Source: Micromonospora sonchi | GTDB taxonomy: Bacteria > Actinomycetota > Actinomycetes > Mycobacteriales > Micromonosporaceae | Reading direction: 5' to 3' | Assembly: GCF_014646235.1 (NCBI RefSeq) | Contig: NZ_BMNB01000001.1 | Location: forward strand, 186,001 to 250,000 | Length of the DNA stretch: 64,000 nt | Part shown: one piece after another, positions 38,101 to 46,400 of the stretch | How positions within the stretch are numbered: the first letter of the stretch is position 1 | Layout of the letters: every line of letters starts with the position of its first letter | Position numbers and translations under genes: made by a program | Notes under the pieces: generated by a model | Seen by the model: the letters and a program-made list of their open reading frames with translations, nothing else | Told to the model about the DNA's origin: nothing | Database searches by the model: none

Positions 38101-39943
38101 CCTGAAGGCACCCGCGATGATCGACCCGAACACCGGCACGGTCACCCTGCCGGTACGGCCCGGCACCGACCTGAGCCGGCTCGCGCCGACGTACGTGGTG
38201 GCACCGACCTCGACGGTCACCCCGACCGGCGTGCGGGACTACCGCCAGCCGGTGCAGGTCACCGTGCGGGACGCGGCCGGTGCGAGCCGGGTGTGGACGG
38301 TACGCGCGGTCTCGATGGGTTCCCCGGTGCTGCCCGGCCACAACGCCGACCCGAACATCGTCCGATTCGGCGACACGTACTACATCTACGCCACCACCGA
38401 CGGCTTCCCCGGCTGGGGCAGCACCTCGTTCAAGGTCTGGTCGAGCCGGAACCTGGTGGACTGGACCGAACACGACACCATCCTGGACCTCGGTCCGGAC
38501 ATCGTCTGGGCTGACCACAACGCCTGGGCGCCGGCGGCGATCGAGAAGAACGGAAAGTACTACTTCTACTTCTCGGCTCAGCAGAACATCGGCGTCGCGG
38601 TCGCCGACTCGCCGCTCGGGCCGTTCGTCGACCCGCTCGGCAAGCCGCTGGTCAACAAGGACGACTACAACGGCGCCCAGCAGATCGACCCGGCGGTCTT
38701 CACCGACGACGACGGCAAGAGCTACCTGTACTGGGGTAACGGCACGCCGTACGCCGTCCCGCTCAACGACGACATGATCTCGTACGACGTCAGCAAGCGG
38801 GTGCGGTTCACCGGCCTGACGGACTTCCGTGAGGGCCTGTTCCTGCACAAGCGCAAGGGGGTCTACTACCTGTCCTGGTCGATCGACGACACCGGCAGCG
38901 AGAACTACCGGGTCGGCTACGGCATGGGCGCGAGCCCGCTGGGCCCGTTCACGGCCAGGGGCGAGATCCTCAGCAAGGACCCGACCCAGGGCATTCTCGG
39001 CACCGGCCACCACTCGGTGCTCCAGGTGCCCGGCACCGACGACTGGTACATCGCGTACCACCGGTTCGCCATCCCAGGGGGCAACGGTACGCACCGGGAG
39101 ACCACCATCGACCGGATGTACCACGAGGCGGACGGCACCATCCGCCGGGTGGTGCCCACGCTGACCAGTGTGGAGCCGCTGAGCTACCAGGGCGGGCGCC
39201 CGAAGGTGTCCATCTCCGCGGCGGGCAGCGACGGATGGTACGGCGCCGGGGCCACCCTGACCATGTCGGCAGGCGATGGTGTCCGGCTGATGGAATACCA
39301 GATCGACGGTAAGGGCTGGTTCCCGTACCGGGAGCCGGTGTCGCTGCCGCACGGCCGCTACCGGATCGACTACCGGGCCCAGGGCACCAACCTGTGGTGG
39401 AGCGAGATCTGGTCGACGTCGGTGCAGGTGGACCGGGTGGCGCCGAGCGTACGGGCCAAACTGGCCAAGCGGATGATGACGATCACTGCCACCGACGCAC
39501 ACTCGGGGGTGGCCCGCGTCGAGTACCGCAGCGGGTTCGGAGCCTGGCAGCGCTACCGGGCTCCGGTTCGCTTCGACAACAACTGGCACCTCGTCCAGTA
39601 CCGGGCGGTCGACGTCGCGGGCAACATGACCACCGGCATCCTCCTGGTGACGGCCGTGGTGGGCCCGGCCCCGGTGGCGAAGAAGCCGCCCACGATCAAG
39701 GGCAGTCCCAAGGTCGGCATGAAGCTCACCGCCAACCCGGGAAGCTGGGACCAGAAGGGCCTCCGCTTCGCATACCAGTGGCTGCGGGACGGCAAGGTGA
39801 TCGCTGGTACCACGGGCCGGACGTACGTGCCGAAGAACGCGGATGTCGGGCACCACCTCAGCGTCCGGGTAGTGGCGCTCCGCCCCAACGCCAAACCCGG
39901 CGTAGCCACCTCCACCAAGACCAAAAAAATAACCCGCCCCTAA
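35129..39943 (+). CDS. Secreted multidomain glycosidase with two GH43-type catalytic domains
   Basis: The 1604-aa protein has a signal peptide (LVAAVTIALTAGLLPATPAR-A) and is secreted. In order it shows a LamG domain (about 54-260), two bacterial Ig-like units (about 262-450), GH43-type propeller 1 (about 450-765), a second LamG (about 773-978) and a short Ig-like link. GH43 propeller 2 (about 1070-1350), an OmpL47-like segment and a C-terminal Ig-like domain follow. Catalytic residues fit GH43: Asp498 (LRDPF), Asp627 (RIDSTV) and Glu690 (VEGPTV) in the first; Asp1074 (NADPNI), Asp1187 (QIDPAV) and Glu1235 (REGLF) in the second. GH43 enzymes cleave arabinan, arabinoxylan or galactan; the substrate cannot be fixed here. 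The gene stands alone behind its promoter and operator. Confidence 0.92.
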   Translation: MRPALFHPRKPLTTDAPPRRLTSQLVAAVTIALTAGLLPATPARAAPAADVTAGLVLRYDLDQSAGTTVTDTSGHGRHGTLIGGGTWTDQHGLRLDGVDDHVRLPNNIMNGLSSITVSVDVYVEPDQQTPYFIWGLGNPATSNSGTGYLFASGDAFRAAITTTNWSGERVTAKGGNLARGVWKSVTYTQTGTTGTLYEDGVQVARNTDVTVLPSDVGNGATTTNYLGRSTYTTDRLLRGQVANFRIYDRALAADEVATIALPDTTRVARDAAALDLGDLSAVTSGLTLPGRGGYGAAITWTSSRPTTISPAGAVTRPTAADGPATVTLTATLSRGTATDTKTFTATVLPEESDQSRAAAAAAALSLVHADDVRGNLTMPTSGLHGATITWRSARPAVVAPDGVVNRPAHGTGDVPVTVTATVAVGAARVERAIELTVRELPAPAPYAGYAFSYFTGNSIEGEKIYFAASQGNNALQWTELNGGRPTLESTFGTRGLRDPFLIRSPEGDRFFLIATDLSIGRNGDWDAAQRHGSRYLEVWESTDLVNWSEQRHVQVSPPTAGNTWAPEAYWDDERGEFLVFWASKLYAESDPNHTGNTYNRMLAATTRDFVTFAPATVWQDRGESRIDSTVIKEDDTYYRFTKDEGGGGTGCSDIIQEKASSLTAVDLPGQPAWSRITACIGRNAGTSAVEGPTVFKANPGDTSGSKYYLFVDEYGGRGYIPLGTDDLENPTWRVPASYRLPASPRHGTVIPVTKAELDALTDAPPPVRANEDGLVLRYPLNQSSGDTVTDASGNGYHGTLSGDAGWRDGALNLGGTDGHVDLPDNIMAGLGEITVSVQVNIASDQGTPYFIWGLGNTSDGAGNGYLFTTGNNYRTSLATGNWTTEETVTNGSALPRAVWKTLTYTLNRAGIARLYLDGVRVAERTGVVNRPGDIGGGWTTANYLGRSQYTSDRYLKGQVRDFAIYNRALSDAEVAGLGGNGTAIVAVDLDSLKAPAMIDPNTGTVTLPVRPGTDLSRLAPTYVVAPTSTVTPTGVRDYRQPVQVTVRDAAGASRVWTVRAVSMGSPVLPGHNADPNIVRFGDTYYIYATTDGFPGWGSTSFKVWSSRNLVDWTEHDTILDLGPDIVWADHNAWAPAAIEKNGKYYFYFSAQQNIGVAVADSPLGPFVDPLGKPLVNKDDYNGAQQIDPAVFTDDDGKSYLYWGNGTPYAVPLNDDMISYDVSKRVRFTGLTDFREGLFLHKRKGVYYLSWSIDDTGSENYRVGYGMGASPLGPFTARGEILSKDPTQGILGTGHHSVLQVPGTDDWYIAYHRFAIPGGNGTHRETTIDRMYHEADGTIRRVVPTLTSVEPLSYQGGRPKVSISAAGSDGWYGAGATLTMSAGDGVRLMEYQIDGKGWFPYREPVSLPHGRYRIDYRAQGTNLWWSEIWSTSVQVDRVAPSVRAKLAKRMMTITATDAHSGVARVEYRSGFGAWQRYRAPVRFDNNWHLVQYRAVDVAGNMTTGILLVTAVVGPAPVAKKPPTIKGSPKVGMKLTANPGSWDQKGLRFAYQWLRDGKVIAGTTGRTYVPKNADVGHHLSVRVVALRPNAKPGVATSTKTKKITRP

Positions 39944-39962
39944 CCCATCCCCACCCTCGCCC

Positions 39963-40035
39963 CGCCGATCTTGCACTTTTGGTCACTGCAAAACGCACAT
40001 CTGACGTTCAGTCGACGAAAAGTGCAAGATCGGCG
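39963..40035. repeat. 18-bp perfect inverted repeat downstream of the GH43 gene
   Basis: CGCCGATCTTGCACTTTT (39963-39980) and its exact reverse complement (40018-40035) flank a 37-nt spacer, 20 bp after the stop. The right half ends without a T run and the left arm ends in TTTT, so it can work as a terminator in either direction or be a small mobile palindrome. The gap up to 40195 shows nothing else. Confidence 0.7.
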
Positions 40036-40195
40036 CTCAGACCAAGCGGGTTGTCCACCTGAGCGGCGTGCCGCACGCAGTGGGCTGGTGGTTCGTCAGG
40101 GAGTCCCACCTGGTTCTCACGTGGTTCAAAGGTCGTCTTGAGGTTCATCTGGTTACGTCCCCTTGGTCCCTACCGTGATCAGATGGGCTACGAGG

Positions 40196-41131
40196 ATGCG
40201 ATTGCCTTTCCGACGACGTGCCGTGGCGCTGATTCGCCCCGGCGACAGCGAACCGCCAGGTTCCGAGGGAGCCGTGCCGTCAGCCAGGCCGGCTCCGGGG
40301 CGTAGCGATGACCAGGCCGGTCATGCGCTGCGGGCACCGAGCAAGCTGCACGCCTTCAACCGCTACGAGATCAAGTATTTGATGCCGAGCAGCGCCGTCC
40401 CCGCGCTGCGCAAGGAACTCGCCAGCCGGCTCGACGTCGACAGTCATGGGGTCGGCGGCGGCTACGGCGTCTGGAGCGTCTACTACGACACCCGTGATCT
40501 TCGTTTTTACTGGGAGAAGATCGAGGGTTTGAGGTTCCGGCGCAAGTTGCGGGTGCGGCACTACGGCGACCGGTTGACCGTCAACGACCACAGCACGGTG
40601 TTCGTAGAGATCAAGCAGCGGGTCAACCGGGTCACCCAGAAGCGCCGGGTCGCGTTGCCCTACCACCTGGCGCGGGATCTGTTGGACCGCCGGGTGATGG
40701 TCGAGCACGAACCCACCCAGCGAGCGTTCCTCGAAGAGGTGTTGGACCTGCTTTGTCGGCTGGACCTGCGGCCGGTGGCGATGACTGGGTATCAGCGTGA
40801 GGCGTTCGTCGGTCGGGGCGCCGAGGCCGGTCTGCGCGTCACCGTCGATCGCCGGGTCCGGGGCCGCGACCGCGACTTTCATCTCGGCGCTGATGCCGAG
40901 AACCGGCTCATCGTTCCGGCCCGGCTGGCGGTGGTGGAGATGAAGGCCAACGAGCGGGTCCCGTACTGGCTCACCGACCTCGCGGCCGGGTTGAGCATGT
41001 CGGTGGTGCGGATTTCGAAGTACTGCCAGGGCGTCGAGGCGTTCGGCCGCGTACCCCGATCGATTTTTCATGTTTCCGATGACGAGCCCGCCGGCGCTGC
41101 CGTGCCGGCTACTGCCCTAAGTGAGGCCTGA
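40196..41131 (+). CDS. VTC-domain (polyphosphate polymerase-type) protein
   Basis: The 311-aa protein contains the VTC domain: FNRYEIKYLMP, VYYDTRDLRFYWEKIEGLRF, RKLRVRHYG, VFVEIKQRVNRVTQKRR and VVEMKANERVPYWL. These supply the basic and acidic residues of the tunnel in yeast Vtc4 and related triphosphate-tunnel proteins that polymerise phosphate from ATP. No membrane segment is seen. ATG 40196 is used; TTG 40163 and GTG 40175 are in frame and the choice is uncertain. In bacteria the VTC domain commonly sits beside DUF4956 and CotH genes, exactly as here (3-bp gap to the next gene), which suggests a shared envelope-associated function. Confidence 0.88.
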   Translation: MRLPFRRRAVALIRPGDSEPPGSEGAVPSARPAPGRSDDQAGHALRAPSKLHAFNRYEIKYLMPSSAVPALRKELASRLDVDSHGVGGGYGVWSVYYDTRDLRFYWEKIEGLRFRRKLRVRHYGDRLTVNDHSTVFVEIKQRVNRVTQKRRVALPYHLARDLLDRRVMVEHEPTQRAFLEEVLDLLCRLDLRPVAMTGYQREAFVGRGAEAGLRVTVDRRVRGRDRDFHLGADAENRLIVPARLAVVEMKANERVPYWLTDLAAGLSMSVVRISKYCQGVEAFGRVPRSIFHVSDDEPAGAAVPATALSEA

Positions 41132-41134
41132 CCC

Positions 41135-41812
41135 ATGCCGTTCGACGTTCAGGATCTGTCCGGTACGTTCAGCGTTGCTGACATCGCGATCGCGCTGTCG
41201 CTGTCGTTCGTGCTCAGCGCGATGATCGGCTGGGTCTACCGGTTCACCCATCGCAACATTTCGTACAGCCAGTCCTACGTGCAGACCCTCGTCATTCTCG
41301 GCATGCTCATCGCGTTGATCATGCTGGTGGTCGGGTCGAACATCGCCCGCGCCTTCGCCCTCGTCGGGGCGTTGTCGGTGGTGCGGTTCCGTAATGCCAT
41401 CAAGGAAACCCGCGACGTCGGCTTCATCTTCCTGGTGATGGGCGTCGGTATGGCCGCCGGCACCAGGTTCTACACCCTCGCGATCACCGCCGCCGTGGCG
41501 ATCAGCCTCATCATCCTGGTGATGTACCGGTTCAACTGGTTCGCCTCCAGCATCCAGCGGCAGGTCGTCAAGGTCCAGGTTCCGCCGGACGGCGAGTACA
41601 CCGCACACATCCAGGACGTGCTCATCGCGCACACCAGTGAGTTCGAGCTCGTGAGCATGGAGACGATCCGTGGCGGCGCGCTGACCGAGATGATGTACAC
41701 CGTCCGGCTCAAGAAGGGCCACGGACCTGGCGATCTGATCACGGCGCTCGGCGAGCGCACCGGCGGCCAGCGGGTGACCGTGCTGACCGGCTACGACCAG
41801 ACGGACCTGTGA
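41135..41812 (+). CDS. DUF4956 membrane protein
   Basis: The 225-aa protein has four likely membrane helices in its first 140 residues (IAIALSLSFVLSAMIGWVY, LVILGMLIALIMLVVGSNI, VGFIFLVMGVGMAAGTRF, ITAAVAISLIILVMYRF). The motif ALVGALSVVRFRNAIKETRD between helices is characteristic of DUF4956. The C-terminal 75 residues are cytosolic with mixed alpha/beta composition. No function is established for the family. It is encoded between the VTC protein and the CotH-like protein with almost no spacing, so the three probably form a membrane complex that handles phosphate or phosphorylated envelope proteins. Confidence 0.9.
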   Translation: MPFDVQDLSGTFSVADIAIALSLSFVLSAMIGWVYRFTHRNISYSQSYVQTLVILGMLIALIMLVVGSNIARAFALVGALSVVRFRNAIKETRDVGFIFLVMGVGMAAGTRFYTLAITAAVAISLIILVMYRFNWFASSIQRQVVKVQVPPDGEYTAHIQDVLIAHTSEFELVSMETIRGGALTEMMYTVRLKKGHGPGDLITALGERTGGQRVTVLTGYDQTDL

Positions 41813-43527
41813 TGGCACCGTCACCCACGTCCACCTTGCCGCCCCCCAGGCCACCGGGGAGGAGGCTGGCACACCGGGTTCCGGTGCGGGTGCGGCACTA
41901 CTGGAAGCTGCTCGCCACCTGCGCGGCGTTCATCGCCACCTGCGCGGTGGTGTTCAGCTCCGTGCGGGTCGCACCGTTGGTGACCAGCAGCAGCGCCAAC
42001 AGATACGACCAGGTCACCCAGAACATCACCGGAACGACGGAGATCTTCGACGCGACCGTGGCACATCGCATCGAGGTGATTTTCCGCGACAAGGACTACC
42101 AGCGGCTACTCGACGACCTCTGGAACGACGACGAGAAAAGCTTCATCGAGGCCGATCTCACGATCGACGGCATTCGCATTCCCAGTGTCGGCATCCGCCT
42201 GAAAGGCAACTCCACCCTCGCTGGGCTCACCCGTAACGGCGAGGCCCGGCAGCGGGGGCTCGGACGCAACCGGCCCCCAGGCGCCGGACAGGAACCCCAG
42301 CCGGACGGTGACGGCCCCCCGGGTGGCTTCCCCGGCGGTGGCTTCCCCGGCGGTGGTGCACCCGGCGGCTTCCCGGCGGAGGGGCCGGGCGGCAATCCGT
42401 CGGGCGGGGCGCGGGACGGTGCTGGTCCCGGCGGATTCGGTCGGGCTTCGCTCAAGGCCGAGGAGCCGGAGAGCCTGCCGTGGCTGATCCGCTTCGACGA
42501 GTTCGTCGAGGGCCGCCGCTACCAGGGCCACCGGGAAATCGCGGTACGGGTCTCCGGCATGGGAGGCGGCACCATGGTCCTCAACGAAGCGGTGTCGCTG
42601 CAGGTGTTGGCCGCTGCGGGAGAGCTTGCCCAGCGGTACGCGTACTCCAGTTTCACGGTCAATGATCGGCCCACCACCGCCAGGCTCATCGTCGAGCACC
42701 CCGACGAGGGCTTCGCCGACACTCTCGGCGGCTCCGGCGTGCTCTACAAGAGCCTGGCCACCGGCCAGTTCAGCGACCAGGGCGACGAGCCGATCAGTTA
42801 CGCCGATGACTTCAGACAGATCACCATGAAGGGCAGTCAGGACCTGCAACCCGTCATCAACCTCATCAGATGGGTCACCAGCAGCAGCGACGCCGATTTT
42901 GATGCCCACCTCGATGATTACGTCGATGTGCCGGCCTTTGCCCGCTACCTGGCCGCGCAGAACCTGCTGCTCAACTTCGATGACATGGCGGGCCCCGGCC
43001 GCAACTACTACCTCTGGTACGACCTGAACACGAAGAAGTTCACCGTCGTCGGCTGGGACTACAACCTCACCCTCACCGGCGACGCCACCCAGGGTCCACA
43101 CGACACCGTTCGGATGGGCGGCGGCCGTTTCCCACCGGGCGGCGACACCCCACCAGAGGGCTTCCAGCCACCTGACGGGTTGCAACTACCTGAGGGCTTC
43201 CAGCCACCTGAGGGCATGTCGCGTCCGGGCGGGGACGCCGCCGGTGGGCGGGGGCAGCCGGGTGGCCCCGGCGGTAACAAGCTCAAGGAACGCTTCCTCG
43301 CCAGTGCCGCTTTCAAGACGGTGTACGAGGACGCCTACCGCGATCTCTACCGCAAGGTCTACGCGGACGGCACCGCGATGAACGCTCTCGAGAGCATCAC
43401 CACGGTCCTGTCCACCGTCTCCGGGTACGACCAGCAGAAGACCGCGGCGGATGTCGAACAACTGACGACGCTTCTTCGGCAACGTGCCGAACACCTCGCC
43501 ACCGACAGCGTCATCACCAAGGAGTGA
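41812..43527 (+). CDS. CotH-type kinase-like membrane/secreted protein with Gly/Pro-rich inserts
   Basis: The 571-aa protein starts at ATG 41812, sharing its A with the upstream stop (GTG 41809 is an alternative). A basic N-terminus is followed by one membrane helix (LLATCAAFIATCAVVFSSV), so the bulk is extracellular. CotH features are VGIRLKGNSTLAG, LPWLIRFDEFVEGRRYQGHR, ARYLAAQNLLLNFDDMAGPG and NYYLWYDLNTKKFTVVGWDY; the last Asp is a probable metal ligand by analogy with the Bacillus spore kinase CotH. Two low-complexity inserts interrupt the domain, at about residues 165-205 (GGFPGGGFPGGGAPGG) and 440-485 (PPEGFQPPDGLQLPEG). A 14-bp hairpin follows the stop and ends the operon. Confidence 0.88.
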   Translation: MAPSPTSTLPPPRPPGRRLAHRVPVRVRHYWKLLATCAAFIATCAVVFSSVRVAPLVTSSSANRYDQVTQNITGTTEIFDATVAHRIEVIFRDKDYQRLLDDLWNDDEKSFIEADLTIDGIRIPSVGIRLKGNSTLAGLTRNGEARQRGLGRNRPPGAGQEPQPDGDGPPGGFPGGGFPGGGAPGGFPAEGPGGNPSGGARDGAGPGGFGRASLKAEEPESLPWLIRFDEFVEGRRYQGHREIAVRVSGMGGGTMVLNEAVSLQVLAAAGELAQRYAYSSFTVNDRPTTARLIVEHPDEGFADTLGGSGVLYKSLATGQFSDQGDEPISYADDFRQITMKGSQDLQPVINLIRWVTSSSDADFDAHLDDYVDVPAFARYLAAQNLLLNFDDMAGPGRNYYLWYDLNTKKFTVVGWDYNLTLTGDATQGPHDTVRMGGGRFPPGGDTPPEGFQPPDGLQLPEGFQPPEGMSRPGGDAAGGRGQPGGPGGNKLKERFLASAAFKTVYEDAYRDLYRKVYADGTAMNALESITTVLSTVSGYDQQKTAADVEQLTTLLRQRAEHLATDSVITKE

Positions 43528-43555
43528 CGCGGCAATCGGCGACGAGGCGAGGACA

Positions 43556-43597
43556 CTGCGGCCGGCGGTGTGCGGGCAGACATACCGCCGGCCGCAG
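43556..43597 (+). terminator. Strong hairpin ending the VTC/DUF4956/CotH operon
   Basis: CTGCGGCCGGCGGT (43556-43569) and ACCGCCGGCCGCAG (43584-43597) pair perfectly over 14 bp around a 14-nt loop, 28 bp after the stop. Confidence 0.75.
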
Positions 43598-43737
43598 CCA
43601 GGGGCGCTGGCGCGGGTGTTGCGGACGGACCGACCTGTGGGCCTGGGCGGCAAGCTCAAGGAACCCTTCAGGTTGTCACAGCTGGCTCCGAGGGAAATCC
43701 CAGCTAATCCTGATGCGCGTCCGATACAAGGGACGAC

Positions 43738-44445
43738 ATGGCCGGACGGTTGACTCGGGTGCTCGTCGTTGATGACGAGCCCAATATCTGTGCCCTGCTG
43801 TCGGCGACGTTGCGGCTGATCGAGTTCGACGTGCGGGTCGCTGGCGGCGGGCACGAGGCGTTGGCGGCGGCCGTGGAGTTCGAGCCCGACCTGGTGGTGC
43901 TCGACGTGATGCTGCCCGACCTTGACGGCTTCCAGGTCGCGCAGCGCCTGCGGACCGGGCCGGGGCCGCACGTCCCGGTGCTGTTTCTGACCGCACGAGA
44001 CGCGGTCGAGGACCGCATCTCCGGCCTGACCGTCGGCGCTGACGACTACGTCACCAAGCCGTTCAGCCTGGAGGAGGTCGTGCTCCGTATCCGGGCGATC
44101 CTGCGGCGCAGCCGCATCGAGCCGGACGGCGGTGACTCCGGTATCCTGCGCTACGCCGACGTGGAACTCGACGAGGACGCGCACGAGGTGCGCCGGGGCG
44201 GACGGCTGGTCGAGCTGTCGCCGACCGAGTTCAACCTGCTCCGATACCTCCTGATCAATGCGGGCCGGGTGATGAGCAAGGCGCAGATCCTGGACCGGGT
44301 CTGGAGTTACGACTTCGGGGGCGACGGCCGGATCGTCGAGTCGTACGTCTACTACCTGCGCAAGAAGATCGACCGCTGGGGACCGCCGTTGATCCACACG
44401 GTCCGCGGTGTGGGTTACGCGCTGCGCCTGCCCCCGGACGAATGA
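43738..44445 (+). CDS. OmpR-family response regulator
   Basis: The 235-aa protein has a receiver domain with acidic residues in VLVVDDEPNI, phospho-acceptor Asp56 in LVVLDVMLPD, Thr in FLTARD and Lys in YVTKPFS. The C-terminal winged helix includes LSPTEFNLLRYLLINAGRVM and IHTVRGVGYALRLP. ATG 43738 fits the family start. It overlaps the histidine kinase start by ATGA, so the two form one operon. It follows the CotH operon by 210 bp beyond a terminator; a link to envelope phosphorylation is only positional. Confidence 0.95.
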   Translation: MAGRLTRVLVVDDEPNICALLSATLRLIEFDVRVAGGGHEALAAAVEFEPDLVVLDVMLPDLDGFQVAQRLRTGPGPHVPVLFLTARDAVEDRISGLTVGADDYVTKPFSLEEVVLRIRAILRRSRIEPDGGDSGILRYADVELDEDAHEVRRGGRLVELSPTEFNLLRYLLINAGRVMSKAQILDRVWSYDFGGDGRIVESYVYYLRKKIDRWGPPLIHTVRGVGYALRLPPDE

Positions 44446-45938
44446 GAATGCCGAAGTGGCGGCACTGGACGCTGCGGTCCCGCCTTGTCGTCGCCGTGGC
44501 CGCGCTAAGCGCGGTGGCTCTGGTCGTCTCCAACGCGGCCGGCATCCTGCTGCTACGTCAGTACCTCACCGATCAGATCGACAACCAGCTGGCCGGGATG
44601 CGGCACGTCGCGGCTCTTCCCTTGCCGCCCAACCAGGCCGGTGACAACCCGTTCCCTCGTGGCCGCTTCGACATGTACCGGACGGTACTCGTCTTCGATT
44701 CCGGGGGCCGTCAGCTGCCGTCCCCGGCGCCCGACGAGATCTCCCCACCCGATGTGGGGTCGTTCGACGGCCTGCGGGAGAAGGCGGACGACGGGCCGTT
44801 CACCGTGGAGTCCGTTGACGGCCAGGACCGTTGGCGGATAGCGGTGGTCACCCAACCAGACGGCGGTGTGGCCGTCCCCGCCATCTCGCTTCGTCAGGTC
44901 GAGGCTACGGTGGATCTGCTGCTCGTCATCGATCTGGCCGTGATGATCGTCGTGCTGTTCCTGCTCGCGTTGGTCGCCGCGTCGGTGGTCCGGATCGGCC
45001 TGCGCCCGCTGATCCGGATGGAGCGGACCTCTACCGAGATCACCGCGGGCGACCTGACTCGCCGCGTGGGCGACGCTGACCCGCATACCGAGTCGGGCCG
45101 GCTGGGCATCGCGCTGAACTCGATGCTCGACCGGATCGAGTCGGAGGTCGCGGCGCGCACCGCGTCCGAGCAGCGGATCCGGCAGTTCGCCGCGGACGCG
45201 TCGCACGAGCTGCGTACGCCGCTCACGTCGATCCGCGGCTTCGCCGAGTTGTACCGGCGCGGCGGCGCTCCGTCCGGGCCCCTGCTGGACGAGACGATGT
45301 CCCGCATCGAGGCGGAGGCCGCACGGATGGGGCTGCTGGTCGAGGACATGCTGTTGCTGGCCCGATTGGATCGCCAGCGTGAGCTGCGGCGGCGTCCGGT
45401 CGATCTGCTCGCGCTCGCCGCCGACACGATCCGCGACGCGCACGCCCGCCGCCCCGACCGCCCCGTCCGGTTGGCCAGCTTCGGCGGCGACCAGGGCGCC
45501 TTCGAGCCGGTGACAGTTCTCGGCGACGAGCACCGGCTCCGCCAGGTCGCCACCAATCTGGTCGCCAACGCCCTTCAGCACACGCCGCCGCACACCGACA
45601 TCACCGTCCGGGTCGGCCGGCTGGGGGCGTATCGACCGCGCCGTCGCGCGGCCGCCGCGGTCGGTGAACAGCTGCCTCGACACACGCCGATCGCGGTGCT
45701 CGAGGTCGCCGACAACGGCCCCGGCGTACCGCCGGAGCACGCCGAGCGCATCTTCGAGCGGCTCTACCGGGCGGATCCGAGCCGCGCCCGACGCAACGGC
45801 GGCTCCGGGCTCGGGCTGTCGATCGTCGAGGCGATCGTGAGCAGCCACGGCGGCCGGGTCGAACTGGAGACAAGCCCAGGCCAGGGAGCCGCGTTCCGAG
45901 TGCTCCTACCCGCCGGCGCCGAATCAGCCCTGAGCTAG
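44442..45938 (+). CDS. Sensor histidine kinase (EnvZ/BaeS type)
   Basis: The 498-aa membrane kinase has a first helix at about residues 14-36 (LVVAVAALSAVALVVSNAAG), an extracytoplasmic sensor region of about 125 residues, and a second helix at about 160-185 (LLVIDLAVMIVVLFLLALVA). HAMP follows (RPLIRMERTSTEITAGDLTR), then the dimerisation domain with phospho-acceptor His255 in DASHELRTPLTSIRG. The ATPase domain has N (NLVANALQH), G1 (VADNGPGVP), F (IFERLYRADPS) and G2 (GGSGLGLSIV) boxes. It is complete and coupled to the upstream regulator. The signal is unknown. Confidence 0.95.
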   Translation: MRMPKWRHWTLRSRLVVAVAALSAVALVVSNAAGILLLRQYLTDQIDNQLAGMRHVAALPLPPNQAGDNPFPRGRFDMYRTVLVFDSGGRQLPSPAPDEISPPDVGSFDGLREKADDGPFTVESVDGQDRWRIAVVTQPDGGVAVPAISLRQVEATVDLLLVIDLAVMIVVLFLLALVAASVVRIGLRPLIRMERTSTEITAGDLTRRVGDADPHTESGRLGIALNSMLDRIESEVAARTASEQRIRQFAADASHELRTPLTSIRGFAELYRRGGAPSGPLLDETMSRIEAEAARMGLLVEDMLLLARLDRQRELRRRPVDLLALAADTIRDAHARRPDRPVRLASFGGDQGAFEPVTVLGDEHRLRQVATNLVANALQHTPPHTDITVRVGRLGAYRPRRRAAAAVGEQLPRHTPIAVLEVADNGPGVPPEHAERIFERLYRADPSRARRNGGSGLGLSIVEAIVSSHGGRVELETSPGQGAAFRVLLPAGAESALS

Positions 45939-45949
45939 CGCGGACTGGT

Positions 45950-46275
45950 TCAGCGGAGTCGGTCCAGCACCGCCGGGCAGCAACCCCGCTTCGGCCGGGC
46001 GGTGCCTGAGCCGGGGCGCTCGGCGTACCAGTCGCGCATCCGGGTGGCGGCGTCGAGCCGGCTCCTCGCAGACCACGAAGGCGGTGGCGTCGCCGGCCGC
46101 CAACCGGCGGGCGAAGGCCAGCTGCCAACTCCCGTGCGATTTGCTGATACATGTCGATCGGGTCGTAGGTGAGCACCGCCGGGGTCGCCGCGAAACCGCA
46201 GAGGCTGATCAGCACGTCGACCTTGCGTCGGGGCAGATCGCTGGCGGCGCGGGCCCGGGCGACCGCAGACGGCAT
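45950..46275 (-). pseudogene. Frameshifted gene remnant
   Basis: Three minus-strand frames in turn keep strong G/C third positions. From ATG 46275 one reads MPSAVARARAASDLPRRKVD to DMYQQIAREL. A second reads WQLAFARRLAAGDATAFVVC. A third reads RLDAATRMRDWYAERPGSG and ends at TGA 45950. This points to one small protein of about 105 residues broken by two frameshifts, or sequencing errors. I do not recognise the family. It is convergent with the histidine kinase, 12 bp away. Confidence 0.45.
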
Positions 46276-46400
46276 GCCTGACTCTATCGAACAGGTTCGC
46301 TCACTGTGCGACACGTTCCGTGCCCGCGGGGTGTGCGAGGGATCGCGCGGCCCGCGAAACGGGATGGTGCGGATCGCGGCCGGGAGCACATAGTCGAGTA

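Noticed and set aside
36551..39976. Minus-strand open frame of 1141 codons opposite the GH43 gene
   Set aside because: The plus-strand protein has complete GH43 and LamG domains; the opposite frame has none.
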